Source: Faeciplasma sp045660445 (GTDB lineage Bacteria; Bacillota; Clostridia; Oscillospirales; Ruminococcaceae). From it: a stretch of 64,000 nucleotides of DNA. Position numbers and translations under genes: made by a program. Below the pieces are notes generated by a model, which made no database searches, had not been told where the DNA came from, and was given only the letters and a program-made list of their open reading frames with translations. The stretch's first letter is position 1. Each line of letters starts with the position of its first letter. The DNA lies in the NCBI GenBank assembly GCA_045660445.1, contig JAZRDR010000008.1:1-64000 (forward strand), read 5' to 3'. This document shows, one piece after another, positions 24,656 through 32,710 of the stretch.

Positions 24656-26401
24656 CTATCCGACAATTTCGATATCGGAATATACAGAAACGTCAACAAA
24701 CAAGGTGTTTCCTTCAGCTACGTTTATGGAGCCACCGACCTCTCCGGAGGTTTCGGGGCAAAATACGCCCAAAACATATCCCGAAGGAATATAAGGTGTC
24801 TCAGTGTATCTTATCTCATATTTGATATTAAGAACATCAAGCATAGCAATGTATTCGTCTCTGGTCATATTCATACCGAAATCGTTGATAAAGCTTGGGA
24901 TGGTAACGGTTGCATAGCCCTTGCTTACGGTAAGAACTACCTTTTGAATGGGATATAAGTTAGTTCCTTCGGCAATATCCTGTTCGAAAATATAACCTGA
25001 TTCATATTCATCTGTATAGCCATATATGATCTCGAACTCTATGCGTTCCTTCCATGTATCGTTGTTGACAACGGATTCAACCTTTTTGCCGATAAACTGA
25101 GGCATTACAAACATATTGCCCGTTTGAACGGTTGTGGGCTCAGTCGTGGTAACGATGGGAGGTTCGGTCGTGGTGCTTGTAGGCTGGGTCGTGGTGACGA
25201 CGGGAGCATCACTAACAAATCCTGAATTGTGAGATTCATCGTCCGGTATTTCACTGTTTCCTGAATCGGGAAGGAGCATCGAGATAAGCATCATAAGTGC
25301 AATTCCGACAACGGCAATTAAAAGAATCGCGCCGATTATCGCACCCACATTAGATTTCTTGTTTGATTTATTCTTTGAAGAAGTACGCTTTGGCGATTGG
25401 ATCGGAATCGTTTGAGTTTGAGTGTGCTTGCTTGCCATATATTGCGGCTGCTCGAAGAGCTTTGTTACAAAGTCGGTAACGTTAGCAACGCGGCGATCGC
25501 AATTAAGATTCATTGCTTGCATGATGACTTTCGACACGTTTGCAGGAACGTGAGGATTGATCTTTGCGGGTTCCAAAAGTGAATCGTTGCCGATACGAGC
25601 CATAGGCTCTGTGGGCATGCAGCCGCTTAAAAGTCTATACATAACAGCAGCGACAGCATAAACATCGGTCCATGTGCCTTCATACTGAGCACCCGAATAT
25701 TGCTCTGGTGCGGAATATCCGGCATAAAGCTCGGGAGCCAAGTCGGTATTTACTGTTCTTATTCCGGGAATGGCAAATCCGGTTAGCTTAAGCTCCTGTC
25801 TGTCGGTGACAAGAATGTTATCAAGGCTGATTCCGCGATGTAAAATTCCTGCGTTATGTATACAGCCAAGAGTTGTGAGTAACGGAGGGAATAGCTTTTT
25901 AACCTGCTCCCAAGTAAGCTCACCCGCGTTATCAACAAGGTATTGCTTTAATGTAACAGCCTCGGTATATTGCAAAATAACGTATGCCGTGTTGTTCTGA
26001 GAGAACATATCAATGGGTGCCACGATGTGAGACATTGTACGCAGACGGGAAAGAGCCTTATTAAGCTCGATAAACTCGGACATATAGTTTTTATACTGAA
26101 CGAGCGAGCCTGCATCGACAATTATCTCGGGGCTTTGCTTTGTTCGAGAACACAATGCATCGGGCATATATTCTTTAATGAAAACCTTTTCATTAGAGAC
26201 GTTGTCAAATCCGATATATGTTGCTGATTCGCCGTTGAATCTTATAACTCTTCCGACGATATATCTGTCATCTAAAACTGTTTTTGGGGGCAGATATGAA
26301 GGATGATAGGAGTTGCTGTCGGCATATCCGCAATGAGGGCATGCACCCTCCTGCTCGAGGGGCTCCATACAGCCCATGCACAGCATTTTTCTTTCGCTCA
26401 T
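24656..26401 (-). CDS. PASTA-domain membrane protein with zinc ribbon and predicted pseudokinase domain
   Basis: 581 aa. Domains: zinc ribbon (Cys8, Cys11, Cys21, Cys24), a Ser/Thr-kinase-like domain (about 45-317), a basic stretch, one transmembrane helix (about 352-377), a Thr-rich linker (about 400-427) and two extracellular PASTA repeats (about 432-575). This is the PrkC/Stk layout, in which PASTA repeats sense muropeptides. The kinase core is damaged at the catalytic positions: the HRD Asp is Gly190 (LHRGISLDN), the DFG motif reads GFA (208-210), and the Gly-rich loop is not recognisable. The VAIK Lys survives (VFIK, Lys76). Phosphotransfer is therefore unlikely; a scaffold or sensor role is inferred. 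Confidence 0.87.
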   Translation of the reverse strand: MSERKMLCMGCMEPLEQEGACPHCGYADSNSYHPSYLPPKTVLDDRYIVGRVIRFNGESATYIGFDNVSNEKVFIKEYMPDALCSRTKQSPEIIVDAGSLVQYKNYMSEFIELNKALSRLRTMSHIVAPIDMFSQNNTAYVILQYTEAVTLKQYLVDNAGELTWEQVKKLFPPLLTTLGCIHNAGILHRGISLDNILVTDRQELKLTGFAIPGIRTVNTDLAPELYAGYSAPEQYSGAQYEGTWTDVYAVAAVMYRLLSGCMPTEPMARIGNDSLLEPAKINPHVPANVSKVIMQAMNLNCDRRVANVTDFVTKLFEQPQYMASKHTQTQTIPIQSPKRTSSKNKSNKKSNVGAIIGAILLIAVVGIALMMLISMLLPDSGNSEIPDDESHNSGFVSDAPVVTTTQPTSTTTEPPIVTTTEPTTVQTGNMFVMPQFIGKKVESVVNNDTWKERIEFEIIYGYTDEYESGYIFEQDIAEGTNLYPIQKVVLTVSKGYATVTIPSFINDFGMNMTRDEYIAMLDVLNIKYEIRYTETPYIPSGYVLGVFCPETSGEVGGSINVAEGNTLFVDVSVYSDIEIVG

Positions 26402-26563
26402 CGAATCACACTTTCCTTTCAGAAAATAAACATAATAGTATCAAAACACAGTTGTGCTTTATAATCGAGTAAATGATAACAATAGTTTTTGATAATGTCA
26501 ATAGAATCAGCCAAACTGTCACTTAGCTGTAACTAAGTTGTAACTTTTTCGGGCATAATTAAG

Positions 26564-26592
26564 TTGATATTAAGTTTTTATTGTTATATAAT
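26564..26592 (+). promoter_or_regulatory. Sigma-A-type promoter of cls
   Basis: -35 TTGATA (26564-26569) and -10 TATAAT (26587-26592) with 17-nt spacing, 46 nt upstream of the cls ATG. Just upstream at 26521-26538 is a perfect dyad ACTTAG / CTAAGT with a 6-nt centre, which could be an operator. Confidence 0.75.
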
Positions 26593-26638
26593 AAAAGTAG
26601 ATAAATCGACAAAATATTGCACATTTAAAGGAGGAAAA

Positions 26639-28165
26639 ATGAAAAAGCTTTCAAAGCTTCTGCAAAGCAGAATGTTTATTACAATACTTTTGTTGTTCAT
26701 TCAGCTTGTTATATTAATAGTATTCCTAGGCGTTATGTTTGACAGATTTGCTGTTTACTATATCGTTTCCTCTATCGTCGCGCTTATTTCGATCGTAGAC
26801 ATTGCAAACTCGGATATGAACCCTTCGTATAAAATTGCGTGGCTGGTTTTGGTGCTTATCATCCCCTTCTGCGGAACTCCTTTATATTTGATATTCTCAA
26901 AATCGAAGCAGGATTATAGAATATCGAAGCGGTTAAGAAAGTATAAAACCCTTGAAAGACTGATGATAAACAACCTTGAAGACAACCTTCAAGAAATAGA
27001 AGACAACGATCCCGAAATCGCACGGCAGATGAGATATATAAGCAATACAGCGCTTGCGCCTGTTTACAAAAACACCGAAACGAGATATTTTGCATCGGGT
27101 GAAGATTATTTCGAGGCGCTCTTATTTGAGTTAAGGCGTGCTCAGAGATTTATATTCTTAGAGTATTTTATAATCGAAAAGGGCAAGATGTTTAACTCTG
27201 TTCTTGATATCCTTAAGGCAAAGGTGAATCAGGGAATCGAAGTAAGGATCATGTTTGACGATTTGGGAACGATATCGAAGCTTTCCAAAAACTATGACAA
27301 AGAGCTTGAGGCAATGGGACTTAGGGTATCGGTATTCAATAGAATAAGGCCCTCGCTTGATACGTTCCTCAATTATCGCGACCATCGAAAGATCGTCGTT
27401 ATCGACGGAAACGTTGCTTTCACGGGAGGAATCAATTTAGCTGATGAATATATCAACGAGGTTGAGAAATTTGGGCACTGGAAGGACACGGGCATTATGC
27501 TTAAGGGCGATGCTGTAACAAAAATGACCGAGACTTTCCTGCAACTTTGGCACTTCTCGAAGGGCGAATCTAAGATCGACCTTAAAGATTATGAATGTAA
27601 AATTAGCAGTGAGAGTGACGGATATATTCAGCCGTTTGCAGATGGTCCCACTAATAACGACGAGATATGCGAAATGTGCTATATCGGACTTATAAGCAGT
27701 GCGAGAAAGAATATTAACATCACGACGCCTTACCTTATTTTAGACAACGAGATGCAAACGGCGTTATGTCACGCTGCAAAAAGCGGTGTGGACGTGAGGA
27801 TAATCACCCCTCACATTCCCGACAAAAAGCTGGTTTTGGCCGTGACAAGATCATATTACAGAGCTTTACTTAAGGCAGGAGTTAAAATATATGAATACAC
27901 TCCCGGATTTATTCATGCAAAGTCGCTTTCGGCTGACGGAAAGGTGTGCGTTGTAGGCACGGCGAACTTTGACTTCAGAAGCTTTTATATGCACTTTGAA
28001 AACTGTGTTTTGGCCTATAAATCGAGCTGTGTCAGTGACGTTGAAGCTGATTTTGAACAAACACTTGATCTTTGCGAGGAGATAACCTTGGAAGCTATAA
28101 ACAAGAAGGGTACTCTTTATCGCCTTTTGCAGGCGGTGCTGAAGATATTTGCACCGCTGATGTAG
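26639..28165 (+). CDS. cls: Cardiolipin synthase (phospholipase D superfamily)
   Basis: Joins two phosphatidylglycerol molecules to make cardiolipin at the membrane. Start at 26639 (MKKLSKLLQSRMF) after AAAGGAGG; 508 aa. Two N-terminal transmembrane helices, a PLDNc-type tether with SDMNPSYKIAWLVLVLIIP, then two HKD motifs: HRKIVVIDGNVAFTGG and HAKSLSADGKVCVVGTANFD. Stop is TAG. Single-gene unit with a clear promoter, followed by repeat element R3a and a shared terminator. Confidence 0.94.
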   Translation: MKKLSKLLQSRMFITILLLFIQLVILIVFLGVMFDRFAVYYIVSSIVALISIVDIANSDMNPSYKIAWLVLVLIIPFCGTPLYLIFSKSKQDYRISKRLRKYKTLERLMINNLEDNLQEIEDNDPEIARQMRYISNTALAPVYKNTETRYFASGEDYFEALLFELRRAQRFIFLEYFIIEKGKMFNSVLDILKAKVNQGIEVRIMFDDLGTISKLSKNYDKELEAMGLRVSVFNRIRPSLDTFLNYRDHRKIVVIDGNVAFTGGINLADEYINEVEKFGHWKDTGIMLKGDAVTKMTETFLQLWHFSKGESKIDLKDYECKISSESDGYIQPFADGPTNNDEICEMCYIGLISSARKNINITTPYLILDNEMQTALCHAAKSGVDVRIITPHIPDKKLVLAVTRSYYRALLKAGVKIYEYTPGFIHAKSLSADGKVCVVGTANFDFRSFYMHFENCVLAYKSSCVSDVEADFEQTLDLCEEITLEAINKKGTLYRLLQAVLKIFAPLM

Positions 28166-28224
28166 CGAGGTGTGAAACGCCGCCTTGCAGAATGCAAGAG
28201 TGGAGTTTCGTACCGAGCGGTGAG
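28166..28224 (+). repeat. GC-rich nested-hairpin element R3a
   Basis: Starts right after the cls stop codon. Outer stem GAAAC (28174-28178) / GTTTC (28205-28209). Left flank GCCGCC, inner stem TTGCA / TGCAA (28185-28197) with loop GAA, then GAGT. The 3' end is CCGAGCGGTGAG. AGCGGTG (28216-28222) also pairs with CACCGCT inside the last cls codons (28152-28158). Confidence 0.78.
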
Positions 28225-28244
28225 ATTGGATGCTGTATATAATT

Positions 28245-28272
28245 GTGCGCGTGGGCGAAGCCGAGTGCGCAC
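28245..28272 (+). repeat. GC-rich nested-hairpin element R3b
   Basis: Compact copy: outer stem GTGCGC (28245-28250) / GCGCAC (28267-28272), left bulge GTG, inner stem GGC / GCC with loop GAA, right bulge GAGT. The GTG/GAGT internal loop is shared with element R4b, whose stem sequences are entirely different. Confidence 0.78.
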
Positions 28273-28289
28273 GTAATAAGCGAAAAAAT

Positions 28290-28325
28290 AAAGCACTTGC
28301 AGAATGATCTGCAGGTGCTTTTGTT
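28290..28325. terminator. Bidirectional terminator between cls and the RluA-family gene
   Basis: Arms AAGCACTTGCAG and CTGCAGGTGCTT with loop AATGAT. On the plus-strand RNA the one imperfect position is a U-G wobble and the stem is followed by TTTTGTTTT. On the minus strand it is an A-C mismatch followed by TTTATTTTTT. Confidence 0.78.
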
Positions 28326-28961
28326 TTAGAATTCGAACTCGCTCCAGGGATATTCGTTGTCAGGCGTTAATGAAAAGCTTAGATCCTCATTGGTTTTCGG
28401 ATGCTTAAACTTAAGATAGCAAGAAAATAGAGCGATGTTTTTCGCGCTTTTGTCGCCACCATAACGTCTGTCTCCCAAAAGTGGAAGCTTGCGCGATGCA
28501 AACTGCACGCGAATTTGATGAGTTCTGCCGGTGTGGAGATGAACACGAATAAGCGAGATGTTCCCCTGCTCTGTGCTTACAGATGAAATAAGCTTATAGT
28601 CAAGCTTTGCATCCTTAACGCCCTTTCGCTGTCTGTCAACGACGAAGGTTTTTCCCAAACGTACATCACGGTAAAGAAGATCTGTAAGTGTATCCTCGCT
28701 TTTTTCAGGAACACCCGAAACAACGCAAAAATATTCTTTTATGAGAGTTTTATTTTGTATCTGCAAACTTAGATTTGCCGCGGCTTGTTTGGTTTTTGCA
28801 AACACCATAAGTCCGCCAACAGCTTTATCAAGGCGATGGACACAGAAGATCTCACAGCCAAGCTGCTCGGACAAAAGCGAGGGCATATTCTTCTCGGAAT
28901 CGACACCCGTTGGCTTTTGACAAACGACAATGTGCTTGTCATTAAATATAATTTCTATCAT
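28326..28961 (-). CDS. RluA-family RNA pseudouridine synthase
   Basis: Isomerises uridine to pseudouridine in rRNA or tRNA. About 211 aa, a short form without an S4 domain. Catalytic Asp45 lies in CVHRLDKAVGGLMVFAKT; the RTHQIRVQFASRKLPLLGDRRYGG segment is the family's second signature. The ATG at 28961 lies 2 nt beyond the prmA TGA stop; a TTG at 28967 overlapping prmA is the alternative. Translation is coupled to prmA. The target uridine cannot be told from the sequence. Confidence 0.88.
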   Translation of the reverse strand: MIEIIFNDKHIVVCQKPTGVDSEKNMPSLLSEQLGCEIFCVHRLDKAVGGLMVFAKTKQAAANLSLQIQNKTLIKEYFCVVSGVPEKSEDTLTDLLYRDVRLGKTFVVDRQRKGVKDAKLDYKLISSVSTEQGNISLIRVHLHTGRTHQIRVQFASRKLPLLGDRRYGGDKSAKNIALFSCYLKFKHPKTNEDLSFSLTPDNEYPWSEFEF

Positions 28962-28963
28962 AA

Positions 28964-29932
28964 TCAATCTTTATTATATACTGCAGCATTCCACATATCG
29001 CGGTGCAAGCTCTCAATAAGCGTGAAGCCGCAATGCTTTACAGCCTCGATAACTTCGTCACGTCTATCATCGATAATGCCCGAAATCACAAGGATTCCGC
29101 CATGTTTTGTTATATCTGCGAAGGTTTCTTTCATCAGCATTAAAACATCAGCAACTATATTCGCAGCGACAAGGTCATAACCTTTACCGACATTTTCTTT
29201 CAATTCAGAGTCAGTTATGATATCGCCATGGTAAACAGTATACTTATCGTCTGCGATGCCATTCTTTAAAGCGTTTGCCTTTGCAATTTTTGCAGCATCT
29301 TCAGCGATGTCTGTGCCAACTGCGCTGTCAGCTCCCAATGCCATTGCAGCAATAGAGATGATTCCGCTGCCGCATCCAAGGTCGCAAACACGGTCGCCTT
29401 TTTGAACGTATTTTTCCAAAAGCTCTAAACAAAGCTGAGTGGTATAATGGCGTCCTGTGCCGAAGCTTGTTTCGGGATCAAGCTCGACAACAACACGGTT
29501 GCAATCCTCGGGCAATTCCTCCCACGAAGGCTTGATAACGATTCTTTCACCGATCTCGACGGGTTTGAAGAACTGCTTCCAAGTGTTTGCCCAATCCTCC
29601 TCGTTAATGCCGGAGGTTTCCATCTCCAGTCTTCCGAGCTCGTTATCTGCATCCGATTCTTTAAGGCGAGAGATTATCGACTTTATCTCGGCAAGCATTT
29701 CGGGAGCGGTTTCGTTCTTTTCGATATAGACGGTTATATAAGCCTCGCCGTTTTGACGGGCAAGCACTTCATCGTCGATATAGTCCCAAGCGGGGGTTTT
29801 ATTTTCAACAAATTCGGTTATATCCTCAGGATCGTTGATGACAAGGCCTGTTATGCCTGCACCGATAAGCGCAGCGCTCAGTGCTTCGATTCCTTGATGT
29901 GTTGTGTATATGTTAAGTTCGAGCCATTCCAT
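28964..29932 (-). CDS. prmA: Ribosomal protein L11 methyltransferase
   Basis: Methylates lysines and the N-terminus of ribosomal protein L11. Start at 29932 (MEWLELNIYTTHQGIEALS) after GGAG; 322 aa. N-terminal L11-recognition domain, then a Rossmann SAM domain with DPETSFGTGRHYTTQLCLE, VCDLGCGSGIISIAA and VAANIVADVL, the PrmA signature that replaces NPPY. Translationally coupled to the pseudouridine synthase gene downstream. Confidence 0.94.
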   Translation of the reverse strand: MEWLELNIYTTHQGIEALSAALIGAGITGLVINDPEDITEFVENKTPAWDYIDDEVLARQNGEAYITVYIEKNETAPEMLAEIKSIISRLKESDADNELGRLEMETSGINEEDWANTWKQFFKPVEIGERIVIKPSWEELPEDCNRVVVELDPETSFGTGRHYTTQLCLELLEKYVQKGDRVCDLGCGSGIISIAAMALGADSAVGTDIAEDAAKIAKANALKNGIADDKYTVYHGDIITDSELKENVGKGYDLVAANIVADVLMLMKETFADITKHGGILVISGIIDDRRDEVIEAVKHCGFTLIESLHRDMWNAAVYNKD

Positions 29933-29992
29933 GATGATTCTCCGTTTCATTTTATTCACTTGATTTTAGCACAGATTTTCGGGTTAGTCAAT

Positions 29993-30057
29993 CAGCGGCG
30001 ATTTCGCCGCGCGCGGGGCGCCAGCCCGAGTGCGCGGCGGCGGAGCCGCGGTGGGGT
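29993..30057 (+). repeat. GC-rich nested-hairpin element R4a
   Basis: Outer stem CCGCGC (30007-30012) / GCGCGG (30032-30037), left bulge GCG, inner stem GGGC / GCCC with loop GCCA, right bulge GAGT. A flanking hairpin GCGGC-GGA-GCCGC and the 3' block CCGCGGTGGGG follow. Upstream of prmA on the minus strand. Confidence 0.75.
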
Positions 30058-30078
30058 TGCAGTTTTTTGAGAAAGCAA

Positions 30079-30128
30079 AAACGAGGGCGGCGTGGTTGCG
30101 TGAGCAACGAGTGCCGACCTCGTTTTGA
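30079..30128 (+). repeat. GC-rich nested-hairpin element R4b, also the likely cadA terminator
   Basis: Three-tier hairpin: AAACGAGG (30079-30086) / CCTCGTTT (30118-30125), a G/A mismatch, CGGC / GCCG, an internal loop GTG/GAGT, then GTTGC / GCAAC closed by a GTGA (GNRA) loop at 30100-30103. Read on the minus strand it lies just after the P-type ATPase stop and is followed by TTTTTGC, so it probably ends that transcript. Confidence 0.8.
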
Positions 30129-30134
30129 GGAAAA

Positions 30135-32027
30135 TCAGTTTTTGGGTGCTTTGAGCGCACGGAGCGCGTTTATAACAGCGAGAAGCATTACGCCTGTATC
30201 AGCAAAGACCGCAAGCCACATTCCCGAGATTCCACAGATAGTAAGGATCATAACGAGAACTTTTGCGCCAAGTGAGAAGAAGATGTTCTGCCAAGCAACA
30301 TTTATAGTTTTTCTAGATATCTTCACCGCTTGTGCAAGCTTTGAAAGCTTGTCATCGAGCAAGACTACGTCTGCCGATTCGATGGCGGCATCTGATCCGA
30401 GAGCGCCCATTGCAACGCCCAAATCAGCGAGTGCCAAAACAGGCGAATCGTTAATTCCGTCGCCGACAAATGCAGTGGTGCTTTCCGTCTCTGAGATGAT
30501 TTTTTCAAGATGGCTTACCTTATCCTCGGGCTTAAGAGAATAGTTCACCTCGGCGATTCCTACATCTGATGCGATTTCCTTTGCGGCATTCTCGCCGTCG
30601 CCCGTAAGCATTGAAATTCTTGAAACTCCAAGTGATTTAAGACTTGAAATCGCTTCCTTTGAATCAGGCTTTATTTTGTCGTTAAACGTTACACATCCCT
30701 TGTATTCTCCGTTTATGGCTATATGTATGCCGATTCCCGACACCGCGTTTAATTCAGATGTAACTCCGACTTCAAGCATAAGCTCGGCATTGCCGACGGC
30801 AACTTTATCCTCGCCTACCGTGCTAATAATGCCCTTGCCTGCGATCTCATGAGATTCTTTGATGATATCATCATTTATTGAATTGCCAAAATACTTAACC
30901 AATGCTTTTGCAATGGGATGAGTTGATCGACTTTCGGCATAGGCGGCAAGCTTAAGTGTATTTTCATCTACTGTTGAAGAATCAACGCTTAAAGTGCCAT
31001 ATGTAAGAGTTCCTGTTTTATCAAGTGCGACTGATTTAAGCTTAGACAGTTGTTCGATGCAATTGGTTCCCTTGATTAAAATGCCTTTCGTTGATGCACA
31101 TCCAACGCCTGCAAAAAACGTTAAGGGTACGGAAATTACGAGTGCGCAGGGGCAGGATATTACAAGAAGGGTAAGCCCTCGATAGAGCCACGAGGAGAAA
31201 GTTTGTGCATATCCCGTGAACAGTGGGAAAACAAACGCAACGATTGCGGCGACCGCTACAACGATCAAAGTATACTTGCGTGCAAAGCGCGAAATGAAGC
31301 GTTCTGCCTTTGCCTTCTTCGACTGTGCATCCTTAACCATTTCAAGGATTCTTGAAGCAGATGAATCGTGATATTCCTTTTCAACAAGGACCTCTATCGT
31401 GCCTGAAGCGTTGATTCCTCCTCCATAAACAGTATCTCCGACCGAAACGGAAACAGGAAGAGATTCGCCGGTGAGAGCTGAATTATCCACCAAGGAATTG
31501 CCATTTATGACCTTGCCGTCAAGAGCGATGCGTTCGCCGGCAAGAACAACGACAGTATCACCTATCTTCACAGTTTCGGGAAGGACTTTAACAAGCTCGC
31601 CGTTTTGGCGGACGTTAACATGGTCAGGGTGAAGCTCTAACAGTGCTGTTATCGATTTACGGGAACGTTCACTTGCGACGCCTTCAAGAATCCCACCGAT
31701 AGCGTAAAGAATCATTACTGCGGCGGCTTCGGAAACCTCACCGACAGCTATCGCACCGATAGATGCAATAGTCATCAGAAAGCATTCGTCGATACTGTGC
31801 TCGGTTATAAGATCTTTAAGGGCATCGTATATGGTTTCATAACCGACGATTAGGAAGGAAGAAACCAAAACAACGGTTTTGATTATCCCATCGGGCAAGA
31901 AAAAGGACGCGATAAACAGTACCGCAGCAACGATTATTTTGATTATATCAAATTTCAGCGAGCTATGCTCGTGTTCGTGTTCATGAGAGTGGCAGTCATC
32001 ATGACAGCCGCAATTGCAATGTGACAT
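30135..32027 (-). CDS. Zn/Cd/Pb-exporting P1B-type ATPase (CadA/ZntA-like)
   Basis: Pumps divalent soft metals out of the cell at the cost of ATP. 630 aa. The N-terminus is a Cys/His-rich tail (residues 1-21, CNCGCHDDCHSHEHEHEH) in place of the usual HMA domain. Core motifs: TGES (186-189), the transmembrane metal site CPC (292-294), phosphorylated Asp336 in DKTGTLT, the HP motif RSTHPIAKAL and GDGINDSPVLA. The CPC site and His-rich tail fit Zn/Cd specificity. It lies downstream of the SmtB/CadC-type regulator, with two repeat elements between them. Confidence 0.94.
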   Translation of the reverse strand: MSHCNCGCHDDCHSHEHEHEHSSLKFDIIKIIVAAVLFIASFFLPDGIIKTVVLVSSFLIVGYETIYDALKDLITEHSIDECFLMTIASIGAIAVGEVSEAAAVMILYAIGGILEGVASERSRKSITALLELHPDHVNVRQNGELVKVLPETVKIGDTVVVLAGERIALDGKVINGNSLVDNSALTGESLPVSVSVGDTVYGGGINASGTIEVLVEKEYHDSSASRILEMVKDAQSKKAKAERFISRFARKYTLIVVAVAAIVAFVFPLFTGYAQTFSSWLYRGLTLLVISCPCALVISVPLTFFAGVGCASTKGILIKGTNCIEQLSKLKSVALDKTGTLTYGTLSVDSSTVDENTLKLAAYAESRSTHPIAKALVKYFGNSINDDIIKESHEIAGKGIISTVGEDKVAVGNAELMLEVGVTSELNAVSGIGIHIAINGEYKGCVTFNDKIKPDSKEAISSLKSLGVSRISMLTGDGENAAKEIASDVGIAEVNYSLKPEDKVSHLEKIISETESTTAFVGDGINDSPVLALADLGVAMGALGSDAAIESADVVLLDDKLSKLAQAVKISRKTINVAWQNIFFSLGAKVLVMILTICGISGMWLAVFADTGVMLLAVINALRALKAPKN

Positions 32028-32060
32028 ATGTATCTCCTTGATAAGCTTTATGTGGTTTTG

Positions 32061-32121
32061 AGGAGGCGGGACGGAGACCGCCGCCGCGCTGAAAGCGCGA
32101 GTGGTGGGAGGGGCCCGCTGA
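32061..32121 (+). repeat. GC-rich nested-hairpin element R5a
   Basis: Left flank GCCGCC, inner stem GCGCT (32086-32090) / AGCGC (32094-32098) with loop GAA, then GAGT and GGTGG. This is the same frame as R3a (GCCGCC, 5-bp stem, GAA, 5-bp stem, GAGT) with all five inner base pairs changed consistently. Outer arms GCGGGAC / GGCCCGC. Lies between the arsR-type gene and the ATPase gene. Confidence 0.78.
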
Positions 32122-32150
32122 GGTTGGGGGCAGATTTTATGTGATAGGAA

Positions 32151-32221
32151 GTGTGGCGCCGTGGCGAAGGCGTGGGCGCCCCCGGAGGGGCGGCGAGTGC
32201 CGAAGCCGTGGCGCGGTGGAT
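32151..32221 (+). repeat. GC-rich nested-hairpin element R5b
   Basis: GGC, bulge GTG, an inner stem with core GCCCC / GGGGC and loop CGGA, bulge GAGT, GCC. Flanks contain GGCGAAGGC on the left and GAAGCC, GTGGCGCGGTGG on the right. Ends a few bases from the stop codon of the minus-strand regulator gene. Open frames crossing R5a/R5b have no ribosome site and are not genes. Confidence 0.75.
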
Positions 32222-32227
32222 TGCAAA

Positions 32228-32608
32228 TTATTCAGAAATGTGTTCAAGGCCAGTTGCCAGGATGTCGGAAACGTGGTCATCGGCAATCGAATAATAGATC
32301 GTTTTGCCTTCGCGGCGATATTTCACAAGTCCCGCCTGCTTAAGCACGCGAAGCTGATGAGAAACAGCCGATTGCGAAACACCAACAAGCTCTGTGATAT
32401 CGCAGACGCACATATCCCCTGCCAAAAGCGAGAATAAGATTCTTACTCTTGTCAAATCTGAGATGGCTTTAAAAAGCTCACTGACATAATAAGCTTCTTC
32501 CTCGGTGATCATTTTATTTTCAAACAGCTTTACTTTTTCGATATTCTTTCCGCCGCATTCAACGTGATAAGGACATTCGTGACAATTGCAGTTTTCGTGA
32601 TCGTGCAT
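32228..32608 (-). CDS. ArsR/SmtB-family metal-sensing repressor (CadC/CzrA-like)
   Basis: Binds DNA without metal and releases it when Zn or Cd binds, switching on the exporter gene downstream. Start at 32608 (MHDHENCNCHECPYH) after AAGGAG; 126 aa. The N-terminal Cys/His cluster resembles the alpha-N site ligands of CadC, DMCVCD (65-70) matches the alpha-3 metalloregulatory box, SQSAVSHQLRVLKQAGLV is the recognition helix, and the C-terminal helix carries Asp110-x-His112, then His123-xx-Glu126, the alpha-5 zinc site. A 30-bp inverted repeat upstream is the likely operator. Confidence 0.93.
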   Translation of the reverse strand: MHDHENCNCHECPYHVECGGKNIEKVKLFENKMITEEEAYYVSELFKAISDLTRVRILFSLLAGDMCVCDITELVGVSQSAVSHQLRVLKQAGLVKYRREGKTIYYSIADDHVSDILATGLEHISE

Positions 32609-32625
32609 AAAAGCACTCCTTTCAA

Positions 32626-32655
32626 ATAACATATGAGTATGTGTTCATATGTTAT
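32626..32655 (-). promoter_or_regulatory. Probable operator of the ArsR-type repressor
   Basis: Perfect inverted repeat ATAACATATGA (32626-32636) / TCATATGTTAT (32645-32655) with an 8-bp centre, directly upstream of the repressor's ribosome site. Size and TATGA/TCATA half-sites are typical of SmtB/CadC-family sites, so the system should be autoregulated. Confidence 0.75.
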
Positions 32656-32710
32656 TATACATATTTATCTCCCCTTGTCAATAGAACGCTTAAATATGTA
32701 TGGGCGAAGA

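Noticed and set aside
32141..32437. Plus-strand frames through the GC-rich segment beside the ArsR-type gene
   Set aside because: They run through hairpin elements R5a/R5b, contain long Arg/Gly stretches and lack ribosome sites.
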